Assembly: GCA_014382585.1 (NCBI GenBank)
Contig: JACNJL010000015.1
Coordinates: 1-64,000 of the forward strand
DNA length: 64,000 nt
Source: Limisphaerales bacterium
GTDB taxonomy: Bacteria; Verrucomicrobiota; Verrucomicrobiia; Limisphaerales; UBA1100
Reading direction: 5' to 3'
This document shows, in pieces, positions 31,910-41,846 of the stretch. The translations under genes and the position numbers were made by a program. How positions within the stretch are numbered: the stretch's first letter is position 1; each line of letters opens with the position of its first letter. The notes below the pieces were generated by a model. That model saw only the letters and a program-made list of their open reading frames with translations. It made no database searches and was not told where the DNA came from.

Positions 31910-34057
31910 TTAATCCACCACCAGTTTATTCAATTCAGGATAATTCGTTTTACCGGAACCGAGCACTGGGATTTCTTCGAGCACTTTGATTTCGCGCGGC
32001 GCGGCGAGGTTTGGCAATCCGGCGGCGGTGATGGCTTCACGGATTTCGGTTAGCTCGAGCGCGGCTTTGTTGGTGGCGGCGATGAGTTGCTCGCCTTTGT
32101 CGGCATCGGGACGGGCCACGACGGCAATGGCGCAATCTTCGCCGTGTTGGGGGAAGGCTCCGGCGAGGGCGTTTTCCACGGCGGTGAGGCTCACCATTTC
32201 GCCACTGATTTTCGCAAAGCGCTTGGCGCGGCCTTTGATGGTGATGTAGCGATCGGCATCCACGGTGACGATGTCGCCGGTGTCGTACCAGCCGCCGAGT
32301 TTTTGAAATTCCGCGTTGGGCTCAGGGTTGAGGTAGCCCTTCATGATGTTCGGGCCTTTGACCAATAACTTGCCGCCATCGTCCACGCCATCGATTTTCT
32401 CCAGCCGATAGTCCACGCCGGGGAACAAACGACCCACCGCGCCTTCGCGGCTTTCGAGGATGGTGCTGGTGCTGAGCACGGGGCCGGTTTCGGTGGCGCC
32501 GTAGCCTTCCATGAGGCTCACGCCAAACTTCCGCGCCCACGTGTCGCGCGTGGCTTCCTGAATTTTTTCCGCGCCACAAATCACGTAGCGCAGTTCGGCA
32601 AAATCCGATGGTTGGCCAAAGCGCGCGTAGCCATTGAGAAATGTATTGGTGGCCAGCATCACCGTGCAGTCGCGATCGTAAAACACCGCCGGGATTTGCC
32701 GGTACATCAACGGTGATGGAAATAGATAAACAAAATTGCCGCGCAACAGCGGCAGCAACAAACCCGCCGTGAGCCCGAAGCTGTGGAAGAGCGGCAGGCA
32801 AGTGAAGAAGCGATCGGATTCTTTGAGGTCAATCACCGAGGCGCATTGGCGCGCGTTGGCGAGCAGATTGCGATGCGTCAACTCCACGCCCTTGGGCACC
32901 CCCTCCGAGCCGCTGGTGAAGAGGACCACCGCCGTGTCGGTGAACGGCGTGTAATGTCCCGCGAGTGGGTTGAGCTTATGATTCAACAACGCGCCCAGTT
33001 TACTGAGTCCGGAAATATTTTCGCGCACGTCCTCCAGATAAATCAACTCCACGCCCGCTGCCTCGAAGGGTTCCGCTTCCAGCTTGGCTTTTTCGAGAAA
33101 CGCCTTGGACGTAATGATTTGTTTGATGCCCGCCAGCTCCGTGCACTGCAGCATCGTGGCCGCGCCGGCGGTGTAATTCAAAACCGCCGGCACCTTACCC
33201 GCGGCCCACAGGCTGGTGAGCGTGGCCACCTTACTATTCACATTCGGCAGCAGCACTCCCACGCGCTCGGCTTGTTTGTCCAGCAACCGTTCCCACTGCG
33301 CCGCCAATAAATCAGTACCAACGAGCAGCCTCCGATAGGTCAGCGTTTGAAACGTCGTATCCTCCAGCGCGATTTTGTGTGGGATGTGTTTGGCCAATGC
33401 CGCCAGCGCGGTAATGATCGTTTGTGCGCCGTGCTCCATCTCCGTTTCGAACTGCTGCCGCACCATCCGATCTCGCAGCCATTGATTGAGCTTCGCCCGT
33501 TGCTCGGCCGGTTTGCCTTCATACTCCGGCGGCTCGATGGGATCGCTGAAATGCGCTGTCACTTTCGGGAACCACTTTGTCCAGCCGCCGTGCGGGCTGC
33601 CCAACACCCGGCTGGCCCCGCGCAGATAACAGGTGATCACCTTCGCCTGCGTTTTTTGGATGAGAAATCCCGTGCCATCAAAGAGCCGCTGCAAACTGCC
33701 CGTGCGGCTCATCCGTCCTTCGGCGAAAAGCAGCAACTTGCCCCCGCCCTCGAGATGCGTTGCCATTTTTTTTAACGCCGGCGCCGGATCCACGCCAATG
33801 GAAATGATGCGCGGATTATTGAGAATCCACGCGTGCAGCTTGCTCGTGCGCGCTGGCATCTCGGACGCCGCAAACTTCCAGTCCGGCTCCAAACACAGCC
33901 CCACGAACAACCAATCGATCCACGAAAGATGATTTGGGATCAGCAGCATCGGCCCTTTACCGCACGTGACCTCCTCATTGATCGCACGAAAACGAAACCA
34001 CACCCGCAGCCCGCAACGCATTAGTTTCAAAAAAAATCGGTTCGCCCAAATATTCAT
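31910..34057 (-). CDS. Aas-like fusion: 1-acyl-glycerophospholipid acyltransferase + acyl-ACP synthetase
   Basis: 715 aa from MNIWANRFF at 34057, near E. coli Aas (719). N-terminal PlsC-type domain with the NHLSWID motif (HX4D: H43, D48) and FAEGRMSRTG. From about residue 230 an AMP-binding/adenylation domain follows with TSGSEGVPKG (about 382), GYGATETGP, and the C-terminal GRAKRFAKISGE hinge. It would recapture lyso-phospholipids or activate fatty acids for reacylation at the inner membrane. The 45 residues upstream in frame are unlike the family and are left out. No lplT-like transporter beside it. Confidence 0.88.
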   Translation of the reverse strand: MNIWANRFFLKLMRCGLRVWFRFRAINEEVTCGKGPMLLIPNHLSWIDWLFVGLCLEPDWKFAASEMPARTSKLHAWILNNPRIISIGVDPAPALKKMATHLEGGGKLLLFAEGRMSRTGSLQRLFDGTGFLIQKTQAKVITCYLRGASRVLGSPHGGWTKWFPKVTAHFSDPIEPPEYEGKPAEQRAKLNQWLRDRMVRQQFETEMEHGAQTIITALAALAKHIPHKIALEDTTFQTLTYRRLLVGTDLLAAQWERLLDKQAERVGVLLPNVNSKVATLTSLWAAGKVPAVLNYTAGAATMLQCTELAGIKQIITSKAFLEKAKLEAEPFEAAGVELIYLEDVRENISGLSKLGALLNHKLNPLAGHYTPFTDTAVVLFTSGSEGVPKGVELTHRNLLANARQCASVIDLKESDRFFTCLPLFHSFGLTAGLLLPLLRGNFVYLFPSPLMYRQIPAVFYDRDCTVMLATNTFLNGYARFGQPSDFAELRYVICGAEKIQEATRDTWARKFGVSLMEGYGATETGPVLSTSTILESREGAVGRLFPGVDYRLEKIDGVDDGGKLLVKGPNIMKGYLNPEPNAEFQKLGGWYDTGDIVTVDADRYITIKGRAKRFAKISGEMVSLTAVENALAGAFPQHGEDCAIAVVARPDADKGEQLIAATNKAALELTEIREAITAAGLPNLAAPREIKVLEEIPVLGSGKTNYPELNKLVVD

Positions 34058-34219
34058 CGGTCCGGCGGACTCTACCGGAAGAACCCCACGAGTGGAAATC
34101 GATAAAATCGATGACAATTCTGCCAGTCTCAATGGCAGGCACATCAAGGTTGCGCGTTCTCCTGGATTGGGCGATACTGCGCACACCAACGCAGCGATCC
34201 AAACTGAAAGGCATTTATC

Positions 34220-35386
34220 ATGGGATGGTTATCCGGACAATTCATAGACATTATCGAGTGGCTCGATGACGGGCAGGACACGATGGTGTACCGCTTCGAG
34301 CGGCATAATAACGAAATCAAAAACGGCGCCAAGCTGGTGGTGCGGCCCGGGCAGGCGGCGGTATTTGTCAACGAAGGCAGCACGAGCGTGGCCGATGTGT
34401 TCGAGCCGGGCACGCACGAGTTGACGACGGCGAACTTGCCGATTCTTTCCACGTTGATGGGCTGGAAGCACGGCTTTGAAAGTCCGTTCAAGGCGGAGGT
34501 TTATTTTTTTAAGACCACCAAAATCACCGACCTCAAGTGGGGCACGCGCGCACCGGTGACGGTCGAGTGTGCGGGGTACGGGATGTTCGACCTGCGTGCC
34601 AATGGTAGTTATGTGATCCAAATTGCTAATCCGGCAAAATTTTTGACCGAGAAGGTGGGCACGGACGGCAACTTTGAGGTCGACGAAATCTCCAACGATC
34701 TGCGCGAGGAAATCCTGATGAACGTCAGCGATCGCCTCGGCGAGATGGAGCTGGATCCCGCGAAGCTCACGGGCAAAATGAAGGATATCTCCGAGGAACT
34801 GCAGGCGCCCTTGCAGGAATATTTCGGCACGCTCGGCCTTGAGATTACGCGCTTCCGCGTGGGCAGCATTTCCATGCCGGACGATGTCCGCAAAGAGCTG
34901 ATGGAGATGAGCCGCCTCAGCGCGGGCAAGCTCGCCAATGCCGATCCGAATGCGATGCAAAATCTCACCGCCCTCCGCGCCAGCCGCGCGATGGGCGACC
35001 TCGCCAACAACCCCGGCGCCGGAGGCGTTGCCGGTGCAGGTATGGGAATGGGGATGGGGATGATGATGGGCAACCAAATGGGCGCCGCTGCAGTTGGAGC
35101 GGCACAACCGGCGGCCGCTCCCCAAGCAGCCCCGCCGCTCCCCGGCGCGGCCGCCGCTGCAGGCACGGAATATACCGTGGCGATCAATAACGAAAAGTAC
35201 GGCCCGTACAATTTAGCTCATCTCCAAAAGATGGCCGATGACGGCAGCTTCAAAACCGATATGCTCGTTTGGGCCAAAGGGATGGGCGCTTGGACAAAGG
35301 CCGGCGAAGTGGCGGAATTGTCCGGCCTCTTTGGCCCGCCGCCATTGCCTGCCGCAGCGGATGATGGCCCGCCGCCACTGCCATAA
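34220..35386 (+). CDS. SPFH-domain protein with C-terminal GYF_2 domain
   Basis: 388 aa. Residues ~20-250 form an SPFH-type domain like B. subtilis YdjI and the 'virion core protein' family (IIEWLDDGQDTMVYRF, GQAAVFVNEG..., ITRFRVGSISMP). Then a Gly/Met-rich and Pro/Ala-rich linker (around 270-315), and a GYF_2 domain (EKYGPYNLAHLQKM...LVWAKGMGAWTKAGEV, about 320-370), ending in PPPLP. The GYF domain should bind Pro-rich ligands, possibly its own tail. No signal peptide. 7 nt before the next gene. Confidence 0.85.
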   Translation: MGWLSGQFIDIIEWLDDGQDTMVYRFERHNNEIKNGAKLVVRPGQAAVFVNEGSTSVADVFEPGTHELTTANLPILSTLMGWKHGFESPFKAEVYFFKTTKITDLKWGTRAPVTVECAGYGMFDLRANGSYVIQIANPAKFLTEKVGTDGNFEVDEISNDLREEILMNVSDRLGEMELDPAKLTGKMKDISEELQAPLQEYFGTLGLEITRFRVGSISMPDDVRKELMEMSRLSAGKLANADPNAMQNLTALRASRAMGDLANNPGAGGVAGAGMGMGMGMMMGNQMGAAAVGAAQPAAAPQAAPPLPGAAAAAGTEYTVAINNEKYGPYNLAHLQKMADDGSFKTDMLVWAKGMGAWTKAGEVAELSGLFGPPPLPAAADDGPPPLP

Positions 35387-35393
35387 AAGCACG

Positions 35394-36668
35394 ATGCAAA
35401 TCACCATCAACCGCGGCGGTGAAAATCACGGCCCTTATTCCATCGAGCAAACCCGCGAACTGCTCGCCAACGGCACGTTGCAGGAAAACGATCTGGCCCA
35501 TTACGAGGGCGCGGCGGATTGGTTGCCGCTGAAGGATGTGCCCGGGCTCAATGAAAATGCCGCGCCCGATTCGACTGCGGCGGCGACTGAAAAGAAATCC
35601 GGCCCGTCCACGTTTCCTTGCACCGGTTGCGGCGGCGATTTGGTTTTCAAGCCCGGCGCAGCCAAAATGGAATGTCCGTACTGCGGCGCGGAGGTAGATT
35701 GCCCCGCCCCCACAGGCGAAGTGTTGGAGCACGATTTCGAAAGCCAACTCGCCGCGCTGGAATCCGGTGCCACCACCACCACTGTGGCTGAAGTTAACTG
35801 TGAAGCGTGCGGCGCACAAAACCAACTCGAGGCCAATCAAACTTCCGGCGAATGCGCCTTCTGCGGCACGCCGTTTGTGCAACAACCCCAAACCGCCAAC
35901 GTGCTGCGACCACAGGCGGTGCTGCCCTTTGCCGTCACGCGCGACGAAGGCCTCGGCCATTTTCGCGAGTGGATCAATGGCCTGTGGTTTGCGCCCAACA
36001 AGCTGAAGCAATTCGCGCGCGACATCAGCAAACTCAAGGGCCTGTACATTCCGCACTGGACGTACGACAGCAGTACCACCACCGATTATATGGGCCAACG
36101 GGGTGAGGCCTACTACGTGACCGTGTCCTACACCGACAGCGAGGGAAGATCGCAGACCCGTCAAGAACGGCGCATCCGCTGGTACCCCGCCAGCGGTCGG
36201 GTGTGGGTGACCTTTGATGATATCCTTGTGCCCGCCAGCGACACGTTGCCGCGCGAATACGTGGATGAACTCGAGCCGTGGGATCTCCCGCAGCTCACGC
36301 CGTACGACGACGCGTACCTCAGCGGATTCCAAAGCGAAAGTTACACCACCGATCTGCGCGCTGGGTTCAACATTGCCAAGGAAAAAATGGTGCCGGAAAT
36401 CGACGAAAAAATCCGTTGGGACATCGGCGGCGATGAACAACGCATCCTCAGCAAATCCACGTATTACTCCGACATCACCTTCAAGTACATCCTGCTGCCC
36501 GTGTGGATCAGCGCGTATCGATTCAAGGATCGTAATTTTCAATTCCTCGTCAACGCCCGCACCGGCGAAGTGCAGGGCGAGCGTCCGTACAGTTGGATCA
36601 AGATCACCCTCGCCGTGTTGTTGGGCATTGCCATCATCGGCACCATCGTCTATTTCGCCAACCCGTAG
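35394..36668 (+). CDS. GYF_2/zinc-ribbon membrane protein, partner of the SPFH protein
   Basis: 424 aa from ATG 35394. N-terminal GYF_2 domain (GGENHGPYSIEQTRELLANG...), then two zinc ribbons (FPCTGCGGDL...CPYCGAE and NCEACGAQNQ...CAFCGTPF), a large central domain with WTYDSSTTTDYMGQRGEAYY, and a C-terminal membrane helix (ITLAVLLGIAIIGTIVYF). The zinc ribbon-TM design matches YdjG of B. subtilis, which acts with YdjI and a PspA-type protein in membrane stress. The pair here is adjacent to the SPFH gene, and the next gene begins with TAGTG overlap. Confidence 0.82.
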   Translation: MQITINRGGENHGPYSIEQTRELLANGTLQENDLAHYEGAADWLPLKDVPGLNENAAPDSTAAATEKKSGPSTFPCTGCGGDLVFKPGAAKMECPYCGAEVDCPAPTGEVLEHDFESQLAALESGATTTTVAEVNCEACGAQNQLEANQTSGECAFCGTPFVQQPQTANVLRPQAVLPFAVTRDEGLGHFREWINGLWFAPNKLKQFARDISKLKGLYIPHWTYDSSTTTDYMGQRGEAYYVTVSYTDSEGRSQTRQERRIRWYPASGRVWVTFDDILVPASDTLPREYVDELEPWDLPQLTPYDDAYLSGFQSESYTTDLRAGFNIAKEKMVPEIDEKIRWDIGGDEQRILSKSTYYSDITFKYILLPVWISAYRFKDRNFQFLVNARTGEVQGERPYSWIKITLAVLLGIAIIGTIVYFANP

Positions 36669-37999
36669 TGAGCGAAAAAAATCCTGACCGTCCGCTGGGC
36701 TTTTGGTCCGCCACCGGAGCCGTCATCGCCACGATGATCGGCGCGGGTATCTTTGGCGCCACCGGCGGCTTCGCCCATGAGCTGGGTACGGACACCAACG
36801 TGCTGCTCGTCTGGCTTTTCTGCGGCGGGCTCGCCTTGACCGGCGCACTGTCCCTCGGCGAACTCGGCGCGATGATGCCCCGCAGCGGCGGTTGCTACAC
36901 TTACAATCGGCATTTGTACGGAGACACCGCCGGTTACCTGAGCGGCGTGCTCAGCTTCCTGCTCGCCTTCGTGGGTGCGGCGGCGTTCATCACGCTGTTG
37001 CTCGGCGTGTACGTGCAGGAAATTATTCCCGGCATCCCGCCCGCCGCCACGGCCACGGCGGTGATTTTGGTTTTCACGCTCATCCACTGCATCGGCTTGC
37101 GCGAAGGCAATTGCGTAAACAATTTTTTTACGATTTTCAAAGTGGGCGTCATCCTTGCCTTCATCGTGGCGGGGTTTCAGGCAAATGTGGAATCGCAAGT
37201 CAATCCCGCTGCCACAAACCCTGGCGTTTTTTCCGCGCCCTTCGCCAGCGCGATGTTGACGGCGAGCTTCGCGTATCTCGGCTGGGAAACGTCCTCGTGG
37301 ATTGCCGGTGACATCCGCGATCCCAAACGTAACCTGCCGCGTTCGCTCATCGCCGGCACAGTGTTTGTCACGATCCTGTACCTTTTGCTCAACTCAGTTT
37401 TTTTGCGCGCGCAATCCGCCTCCACGATGACCGGTGAAATCGAAAGCATCGGCCTGCACGCCACCAAAATTTTATTCGGCGCCGGCGGCGGACAATGGTT
37501 CAACTGGATGGTGGTTGTTTTGCTCATCTCCACCACCAGCACGATTCTAATGGTAGGCTCCCGCATCATGGCCGCTATGGCAAAGGACGATCAATTGCCC
37601 GCGGCTCTGGGCGAACCCAGCCCCACGCGCGCCCCGCAAAACGCACTTATCCTGCAAGCCGCACTCACCCTTATTTTCATTTTCGCCGCCAACTCTGTGG
37701 GCAGCGTGGGCACAGTTCTCAATTACATCGGCCTGCCGCTCACGCTCATCATGGGTGCGACGGTGGCCGGCGTATTTGTGCTGCGCCACCGCGAACCGAA
37801 AACCGAGCGGCCATTTCGCGTGCCGCTTTATCCAATCACACCACTGATTTTCATTAGCCTTTCCATTTGGATGGCCCTCTCCGCGATCACGCAAAATTGG
37901 AAAACCGCCGCCGCTTCTGCCGCAACCGTTCTCATCGTGTGGGCACTAAAACCGATTTTAGCTGGGCGAACACGCCGTCAGCACACGGAAAAAAACTGA
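36668..37999 (+). CDS. APC-superfamily amino acid permease
   Basis: 443 aa starting at GTG 36668, which overlaps the last base of the previous stop (TAGTG). About 12 transmembrane helices. N-terminal GFWSATGAVIATMIGAGIFGATGGFA holds the unwound TM1 glycine motif of the APC family, and EPKTERPFRVPLYP is the conserved loop before the last helices. Proton- or exchange-driven amino acid uptake is likely; the substrate is not clear. The tight overlap suggests coupled expression with the GYF/SPFH pair, which is not an obvious functional match. Confidence 0.9.
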   Translation: MSEKNPDRPLGFWSATGAVIATMIGAGIFGATGGFAHELGTDTNVLLVWLFCGGLALTGALSLGELGAMMPRSGGCYTYNRHLYGDTAGYLSGVLSFLLAFVGAAAFITLLLGVYVQEIIPGIPPAATATAVILVFTLIHCIGLREGNCVNNFFTIFKVGVILAFIVAGFQANVESQVNPAATNPGVFSAPFASAMLTASFAYLGWETSSWIAGDIRDPKRNLPRSLIAGTVFVTILYLLLNSVFLRAQSASTMTGEIESIGLHATKILFGAGGGQWFNWMVVVLLISTTSTILMVGSRIMAAMAKDDQLPAALGEPSPTRAPQNALILQAALTLIFIFAANSVGSVGTVLNYIGLPLTLIMGATVAGVFVLRHREPKTERPFRVPLYPITPLIFISLSIWMALSAITQNWKTAAASAATVLIVWALKPILAGRTRRQHTEKN

Positions 38000-38030
38000 C
38001 AAACAGCCCTCCGCATTGCACATTTCCTAC

Positions 38031-40406
38031 ATGCGCGTATGGATTGCCATTTTGTTTTCAGGCCTTTTGTTTTCTGCTGATGCCGACGATTTCAAAAAAG
38101 ACATCCAGCCGTTGCTTAAAAACAAATGTTCACGCTGCCACTCAGGGCATCAGGCGAAAGGTGGGTTTTCCATCAACACACGCAAGACGCTGCTCGAGGG
38201 GGCGAAGGCGGGGGACAGTGCGGCGAGCGAGATTTTCAAGCGCATCACTTCAGCCGATCCCGATGAGCGGATGCCCTCGAAGGGCAAACCATTGGCGGCG
38301 AAGGAAATCGCGCTCATCAAGGCGTGGATCGACGACGGCATCGCGTGGCCCGAGGGCTACAACTTCGCCGAATGGCACCGAGCCCCGCTCGGGCCCCGGG
38401 AGGTGAAGCTGGCTCCGGGGAAGGGGAATCCGGTGGATCAGTTGTTGGCGCCGTACTTGGCGGCGAACAAGGTGGATGGGTCCAAGCTCATTGATGATCG
38501 CGTGTTTGCGCGGCGGGTTTGGCTGGACCTCGTGGGGTTGCTGCCGCCGGTGGATGAGCTGAAAAAGTTTGTGCGCGACAAGGCGCCGGACAAGCGGGCG
38601 AAATTGGTGGGCCGATTGCTCGCGGACAATCGAAAGTATGCCGACCACTGGATGACGTTTTGGAACGACCACTTGCGCAATGCGTACTTTGGGCCGGGCT
38701 TCATCGATGGCGGGCGCAAGCAAATCACCGGCTGGCTGTTCGAGTCGCTGTTCACGAACAAGCCGTATGACCAGTTTGTGCACGAGCTGGTGGCGGGCGC
38801 CCCAGGCGCGGAGGGGTTTCTCTCGGGCATCAAGTGGCGCGGCGCGGTGAACGCCAGCCAGCGGCGCGAAATGCAGGCGGCGCAAAATCTCGCGCAGGTG
38901 TTCATGGGCACGAACCTCAAGTGCGCCTCGTGCCACAATAGTTTTGTGAATTACTGGACGCTCGAGGACAGCTATTCGCTCGCGGCGATTTTTGCCAACG
39001 GCAATCTCGAGCTGCATCGCTGCGACCTGCCGACCGGCAAGACCGCCACGCCGCGGTTTATTTTCCCCGAACTGGGCAGCATCAACGCCAAGGCGCCGCG
39101 CGCGGCTCGCCTCAATCAGCTGGCCGGCCTCGTGACCAGCCCCAAAAACGGGCGGCTGCGGCGCGTCATCGTCAATCGCCTCTGGTCGCGGCTGATGGGG
39201 CGCGGGCTCGTGGAACCGCTCGATGACCTCGACCAGCCGGCATGGCATCCGGACCTCCTCGATTGGCTCGCCAACGACCTCGCCGCGAACAAGCACGACC
39301 TGAAGCACACCCTCCGACTCATTTGCACCAGCCGCGCCTATCAGCTGCCATCCGTCGCGCCGACCAACGAAAAGCAATTCGTCTTTCGCGGTCCGTCAAT
39401 CAAGCGGCTGCAGGCGGAGCAGTTCATTGATGCACTCTCCACGCTCGGCGGCGATTGGCAGCCGAACGGTTTCCAGCGACCGGATGGACGCAAGCAAGGC
39501 GGTCAAGTCGGCGCGGTCGGCAAAGTGCTCGCCGCCCAGCAGCCACCCGCCAAGCCGCTCAAGGTTCCGTTGCCGGCTTGGATTTGGGACCAAAAAAACG
39601 CCGCCCAATCCGCGCCGCTCGAGACGATTTATCTGCGCAAGACTTTCACGCTCACGAAACCGCCCAAGTCCGCACCCGCCGTCGCCACGTGCGACAATGA
39701 GTATGTGTTGTTCGTGAACGGTCAACGCGCCGACGCGAGCAAAAATTGGAGTGCGCCCGCGCGGTTCAACCTCGCCCAGCACCTGCGCCCCGGCGCCAAC
39801 ACCATCGCCGTCCAAGCCACCAACATCGCTCCCGGCCCCGCTGGATTCATTTTCCGCGTGCAACTGGGCGACACATTTCTGCTGACTGACAACACGTGGC
39901 TCGTCACGAAGCAAAAGCACAACGGCTGGGAAAAGCCCGGCTTCAAGACCCAAGGCTGGAAACACGCCGCCGTGCTCGGCAACGCCGGTCTTGGCCCGTG
40001 GAAACTCGCCGGCAGTTTCGGTGGCAATGCCCCCGTGGGAACGGTCGAAGACATTCGCGCCGTGCTCGCCCGGCTGGACCCGCTGCAACTCGCGCTCGGC
40101 AGACCCAATCGCGACCAAGTCGTGACCGCGCGCGACACCCTCCCCACACTCTTGCAGGCGCTGGAGATGACCAACGGCAACACGCTCGACGCCTGTCTAA
40201 AGCGGGCCGCCGCGCAGTGGCTGCGCGATGAGCCGCATCCCATCGCGATGGCCAACGTGATGTACGAGACCGCCCTCGGCAGGCTGCCCACTCGCGCCGA
40301 GCTCGCCATCGCCCGAGACATCCTAGGCGAAAAACCCTCGCTCGAGACCGCCGCCGATCTTTTGTGGATTGTCGTGATGTTACCTGAATTTCAACTCATC
40401 TATTAA
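38031..40406 (+). CDS. Planctomycete-type cytochrome c / DUF1549 / DUF1553 exported protein
   Basis: 791 aa from ATG 38031 with a signal peptide (MRVWIAILFSGLLFSADA). Haem motif CSRCH (C33-C36-H37) in a PSCyt1 domain, then DUF1549 (VFARRVWLDLVGLLPPV...) with a second CASCH near residue 298, and DUF1553 (LVNRLWSRLMGRGLVEPLDD...). Between about residues 515 and 665 there is an inserted beta-sandwich resembling galactose-binding/rhamnosidase N-terminal domains (IYLRKTFTL...YVLFVNGQ...), unusual for the family. Its DUF1501 partner starts 6 nt later. The biochemical role of this pair is not known. Confidence 0.85.
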   Translation: MRVWIAILFSGLLFSADADDFKKDIQPLLKNKCSRCHSGHQAKGGFSINTRKTLLEGAKAGDSAASEIFKRITSADPDERMPSKGKPLAAKEIALIKAWIDDGIAWPEGYNFAEWHRAPLGPREVKLAPGKGNPVDQLLAPYLAANKVDGSKLIDDRVFARRVWLDLVGLLPPVDELKKFVRDKAPDKRAKLVGRLLADNRKYADHWMTFWNDHLRNAYFGPGFIDGGRKQITGWLFESLFTNKPYDQFVHELVAGAPGAEGFLSGIKWRGAVNASQRREMQAAQNLAQVFMGTNLKCASCHNSFVNYWTLEDSYSLAAIFANGNLELHRCDLPTGKTATPRFIFPELGSINAKAPRAARLNQLAGLVTSPKNGRLRRVIVNRLWSRLMGRGLVEPLDDLDQPAWHPDLLDWLANDLAANKHDLKHTLRLICTSRAYQLPSVAPTNEKQFVFRGPSIKRLQAEQFIDALSTLGGDWQPNGFQRPDGRKQGGQVGAVGKVLAAQQPPAKPLKVPLPAWIWDQKNAAQSAPLETIYLRKTFTLTKPPKSAPAVATCDNEYVLFVNGQRADASKNWSAPARFNLAQHLRPGANTIAVQATNIAPGPAGFIFRVQLGDTFLLTDNTWLVTKQKHNGWEKPGFKTQGWKHAAVLGNAGLGPWKLAGSFGGNAPVGTVEDIRAVLARLDPLQLALGRPNRDQVVTARDTLPTLLQALEMTNGNTLDACLKRAAAQWLRDEPHPIAMANVMYETALGRLPTRAELAIARDILGEKPSLETAADLLWIVVMLPEFQLIY

Positions 40407-40412
40407 AATCAA

Positions 40413-41807
40413 ATGAACATGAATCGTCGTAAATTTTTAGGAGGAAGCGCCGCCGCACTGGGAGCCAGCGCGTTGCCCGCGTTAACCGCGCCGAACGCAA
40501 AACCGAAAGCGACGGCGGACACGGTGATTCTTTGCTGGATGGCCGGCGGGATGGCGTCGACGGAGACGTTTGACCCGAAGCGGTACACGCCGTTCAAGCG
40601 CGGACTGAAGAGCGACCAGGTGCTGAGCACGTTTCCCGCCATCGACACGATGGTGGATGACATCAAGGTTTGCCAGGGCTTCGAGCACGTGGCGCAGGTG
40701 ATGAATCGCGGCACGCTCATCCGCACGCAGGTGGGCGCAGACCTCGGCCACATTTTGCACTCACGTCATCAGTATCATTGGCACACCGGCTACGAGCCGC
40801 CGCTCACGGTGGCGGCACCCCATCTTGGCGCATGGATTGCCCATGCGCGCGGACGCAATCATCCCGCGCTACCGGCGTTCATCGACATCGGCCAAACCCC
40901 CAACGGCGAGAGCGAGGAAATCAGAGCCTTCCAAACCGGCGGCTGTCTCGGCACCGAGCACGGCCCGTTTACCATCGATGACCCCGCCAACGCCATCAAA
41001 GCCGTGCGCCCGCCTGCGGGGATGAGCCCGGTGAGGTTTAAAGCGCGTTACCAAAATTACCTGCGCCTGCTCAAGGCCAGCCCGGATTTTCAAAAGGGCG
41101 ATTCGCCCAAACGCGAAGCGTTGATGAAATCAATGGACGAAGCGTTCACACTGCTCAGCAGTCCCGCCGCAAAAGCATTCGACCTTTCGCTGGAACCGGA
41201 AAAAAATTCGGCTCCGTACGGCAACGGGAAATTCGGCCGGGGCTGCCTGCTCGCCCGCCGCTTGTGCGAAGTCGGCGCACGCTTCATCGAGGTCACCAGC
41301 GACTATGGGCCCTTCCTCCGATGGGACACCCACGAAAACGGCCACACGCGATTGCGGAAATTGAAAAAACAAATTGACCAACCGTTCGCCCAACTCGTGC
41401 GCGACCTCGAACAACGCGGTCTGCTCAAACGCACGCTCATTGTACTGGCCAGCGAGTTCAGTCGCGACATGCTGGTGGAAGGTAAGCCAGACAAAACCGT
41501 GCGCGGCCAAGTCGCCCAACCGAACGTTATTAACGAATTAAAATTTTACGGCATGCACCGCCACTTTACCGCGGCCGGCAGCGTGCTGATGTTTGGCGGC
41601 GGCGTACAACGCGGCCATCTTTTTGGCAAAACCGCCGATGAACGCCCCTGCACAACCATCGAAAACCCCGCCACCATCACCGACCTGCACGCCACCATTT
41701 TTCACGCTATGGGCATTCCGCCCACGCACCATGTCACCGTCGAGCAGCGGCCATTTTTCGCCACCAAGGATGGCAAGGGCAAACCGTTGCATGGTGTTTT
41801 GGCGTAA
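40413..41807 (+). CDS. DUF1501 family Tat-exported protein
   Basis: 464 aa. N-terminal MNRRKFLGGSAAALGASALPAL is a twin-arginine signal; the start may be 40413 or the second ATG (40419). DUF1501 core: VILCWMAGGMASTETFDPK, LVRDLEQRGLLKRTLIVLASEFSRD, and C-terminal HHVTVEQRPFF. DUF1501 belongs to the alkaline-phosphatase/sulfatase-like superfamily, but this copy is more diverged than those at 52-63 kb. Partner of the DUF1549/1553 gene immediately upstream; encoded as a two-gene operon. Confidence 0.88.
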   Translation: MNMNRRKFLGGSAAALGASALPALTAPNAKPKATADTVILCWMAGGMASTETFDPKRYTPFKRGLKSDQVLSTFPAIDTMVDDIKVCQGFEHVAQVMNRGTLIRTQVGADLGHILHSRHQYHWHTGYEPPLTVAAPHLGAWIAHARGRNHPALPAFIDIGQTPNGESEEIRAFQTGGCLGTEHGPFTIDDPANAIKAVRPPAGMSPVRFKARYQNYLRLLKASPDFQKGDSPKREALMKSMDEAFTLLSSPAAKAFDLSLEPEKNSAPYGNGKFGRGCLLARRLCEVGARFIEVTSDYGPFLRWDTHENGHTRLRKLKKQIDQPFAQLVRDLEQRGLLKRTLIVLASEFSRDMLVEGKPDKTVRGQVAQPNVINELKFYGMHRHFTAAGSVLMFGGGVQRGHLFGKTADERPCTTIENPATITDLHATIFHAMGIPPTHHVTVEQRPFFATKDGKGKPLHGVLA

Positions 41808-41846
41808 ACGCTTGAACTGATAAGCCGCTGCCCCCATCATCTGCGC

